This document shows positions 62,001-64,000 of a stretch of DNA of 64,000 bases, in pieces. Below the pieces are notes generated by a model. It ran no database searches and was not told the DNA's origin. It saw nothing but the letters and a program-made list of their open reading frames with translations. Position 1 is the stretch's first letter, and the number at the start of each line of letters is the position of its first letter. The position numbers and the translations under genes are program-made. Origin of the DNA: Terfezia claveryi (Eukaryota; Ascomycota; Pezizomycetes; Pezizales; Pezizaceae); contig WHUX01000061.1 of assembly GCA_015179025.1 (NCBI GenBank), forward strand, positions 186,001 to 250,000. Direction: 5' to 3'.

Positions 62001-63757
62001 TTGCAGATCAACGTTGCGATTGCGAAGGGATTTAAGGATTTGGAGTTGCCTGATAAAGATGATCACAAGCATAGGAAGGCTAAGAAGAAATTCATAGATT
62101 TGTGGCCAATTCAGATGGCAGCTGAAATTGAGGGAGATAGTAAAGATAAAGCGTCGGGGCTTCTGACAACAAATTTCGATACTTATACATTGATTTTGCA
62201 GTTGGTGAGTTGAGCACACACAAAAGCGAAGTGTGCTTTACCCTGAACTAACGACTGCCCGCAACTTAGGGATGTATCCTCCATACCGTCCCCTCTTGGA
62301 AAAAATACTATAGCGTCCGTGTCATCGTCTTTGTCGAATACGAGTCTGAAGTTGAGGAAGAACAACAGCGTGTCGCAAAACTCCTGGAAAATCTCCGCAT
62401 TCAAGCTGAGATTATCGTCACATATCTCGCGAATGGCTCCCTTAAGAGCTATGAAACCATTGTCAATGGCTCTCCAAACGGAAATCCAATTGTGGAGGCA
62501 GTGCTTGGAAAAGAAGATTGGTGGAAGGAGTTGAAACAGAGAAGAAGAAGGGGTAATGCGCCTAGAAATGTCACTGATATCTCTACACTCTTTCGAAGCA
62601 CAGATAATCCTTCTAGGATAGGCAATTTTCAACAAGGTTCTACAAAAGGGCGCTGGGAAGTACGGTTGGGCAGTTTAGGGAAGTTTGTGAATAGGAAGAA
62701 GAGGCATACCATGGGAGGTTTGAATAGGCTAGGGATGCCATTTAGCCTGACGATGAGGGCGAACCGATTACGCAGTGAGGTTTTGACTAGTGATAGCGAG
62801 ATGTCGGATACGGAAGATGAAGGGGAGGGTAGTAGCGAGGAGAGCTCAGAGTCGGCGGTTAGCGAGGGCGATCTCAGTGATTACCAGGAGCGAGGTCAAG
62901 CTGATAAGCTACAGATGGGTGAAATTATAAGGGGAGTAAGACAAAGGAGAGCAAGTACGGGGGATGCGCTTGGGCAGTTCTTGAGGAAGAATAATAGCCA
63001 TAGACACACGAAGGTCCCAAGTCAGAGCCATACACCAGCACAGAAACAGACTTCGAATCCCACGACACCACTTTTAGTACCGGAGCCGCAGCATCAGGAT
63101 CCTGGGAAACCCCAACTGCAACCATTACAACTCCAACCACCAGTAGCCAGTCCACAGAAGCTTAAGCGCCCGGCTTTTATCCACAGAAAGTCGACTCCAT
63201 CGTTTACTTCCCGTCCCGTCCCGGAGCCTGAGATCTCACTGTCAGAGGAACCCGGCGCGCCGAGTATCGGCTTCTCATCAGCTGCCCATAGTCCCGCGGG
63301 GACTAAGCCTAGCACGCCGGTTACGGCGCAGGGCGTGAAGCTCAAAAGGGAGGGTAAACCCAAGGCTGGTTCGCACCTAGCCGACCCACCTATGACGTCG
63401 TCGAATACGAATACACCGAGTCCGGCTCCAGCGGCGGCGGCGGGGGTGACTATTTCGTTCAATGACCTGCCATCGAAGGCGCAGCACTTGATCCTCAATG
63501 AACTGATGAGGCAGTATAGTGGGCAGAAGAGAGAGGAAAATGTTATTGGGTATGGAACTATTGGTACTGGGGAGGGGGGGAATGGAGGGAGCGAGACGGC
63601 GGTGATGTTTACGACGCTGCCGGCGCCGGTAGGGGGCACGTGGAGGAGCGAGAAGGAGAGTTTGGAGTACCTGGGGGGGTTGGAGTTGTTGACGGGGGGC
63701 CTGCCGCCGACGGTGTTGGTGCATAGTAATAGTTTAACGGTTACGACGGCGTTATAA
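59078..63757 (+). CDS. VHC1: Vacuolar cation-chloride cotransporter, SLC12 family
   Basis: Fourteen exons give 1299 residues: 59078-59338, 59416-59509, 59569-59584, 59648-59808, 59873-59961, 60024-60288, 60343-60403, 60473-60638, 60691-60797, 60855-61146, 61200-61376, 61429-61486, 61540-62204 and 62270-63757. The SLC12 core is clear: [59 protein letters not shown], and the cytosolic C-terminal domain starting [17 protein letters not shown]. Yeast Vhc1 moves potassium and chloride across the vacuolar membrane. The last 450 or so residues hold an acidic stretch and a Pro/Ser/Thr-rich tail, with the family segment [20 protein letters not shown] near the end. Exon 3 is only 16 nt. The acceptor of exon 7 (AAG at 60342) is chosen over the nearby CAG because only it keeps FQDLFG in frame. 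Confidence 0.92.
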
Positions 63758-64000
63758 GGAGTGAGGTGGGACTTAGATATTGGCATTTGTCATAGAGGGG
63801 AGAGGGTATTGGAAGCAAATACGAGACTGGCTCGTGCTCTATCGATTTCTTAAGACTATACTATAGTACACTTATCGCATTATTATATATTATATGAACA
63901 GGCCAACCAGGCAGTTAATGTATCAAAACAAATTAACACACATTAATTTCTTTTTATCAACATCTCACTATCTCTCCATACGTCGTAGACCAAAGTCACA
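63758..64000. other. 3' flank of VHC1
   Basis: These 243 bp hold AT-rich sequence downstream of the VHC1 stop, probably its 3' UTR and terminator. No other feature is visible before the window ends. Confidence 0.5.

Overview
The window is nuclear DNA from a filamentous ascomycete (Pezizomycotina). The support is about 20 protein genes with short GT-AG introns (roughly 45-80 nt) and CTAAC-type branch points. Typical fungal genes are present: hxB molybdenum cofactor sulfurase, Atg10, a Gts1-type ArfGAP with polyglutamine, the Rad7/Rad16 pair, Vhc1 and Avt3. The class cannot be fixed from the sequence alone. Exon models were built by hand from family similarity and frame continuity; the summed exon lengths of the recognised genes close in frame, except for one gene.

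Layout. 1.6-9.9 kb is compact: NAT9-like acetyltransferase (+), a 10-exon M16 metalloprotease (-), an NXT1/p15-type NTF2-like export factor (-) and mitochondrial methionyl-tRNA synthetase (+). 9.9-13.1 kb is empty. 13.1-15.5 kb is the GTS1-like ArfGAP. 16.5-20 kb carries DNA polymerase delta small subunit (-), a small membrane-type ORF (-) and ribosomal protein eL38 (+). 20.7-27.3 kb carries Arp2/3 subunit ARC40 (-), ATG10 (+), a U2B''-type RRM protein (-) and hxB (+). 28.6-30.2 kb is an Izh3-like PAQR receptor. 30.3-35.7 kb is a gene desert with decayed repeats. 35.7-41.6 kb holds a small secreted/GPI-type protein, a ZW10-like tethering/kinetochore protein, mitochondrial bL34 and a lysine-rich hypothetical protein. 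43.5-51.8 kb holds a CHFR-like RING ligase (-), RAD16 (-) and RAD7 (+). 51.8-55.2 kb is a second desert. 55.2-63.8 kb holds an Avt3-like vacuolar amino-acid transporter with two apparent frameshifts (-) and the SLC12 transporter VHC1 (+).

Functional links. RAD16 and RAD7 are head to head across about 830 bp and encode the two partners of the global-genome nucleotide-excision-repair complex. Other divergent pairs with short shared promoters are NXT1/MSM1, ARC40/ATG10, U2B''/hxB and bL34m/hypothetical. Most remaining genes are unrelated housekeeping functions.

I found no convincing new multi-gene system. The best unexplained signals are: the 10-mer TTACCCTGAA, present ten times and only outside exons; a cluster of TCTGGTTGG-containing repeats with inverted copies in the 31-35 kb desert; two protein-like frames interrupted only by TAG or only by TAA; two probable GC-AG introns; and a start codon split by an intron in RAD7.
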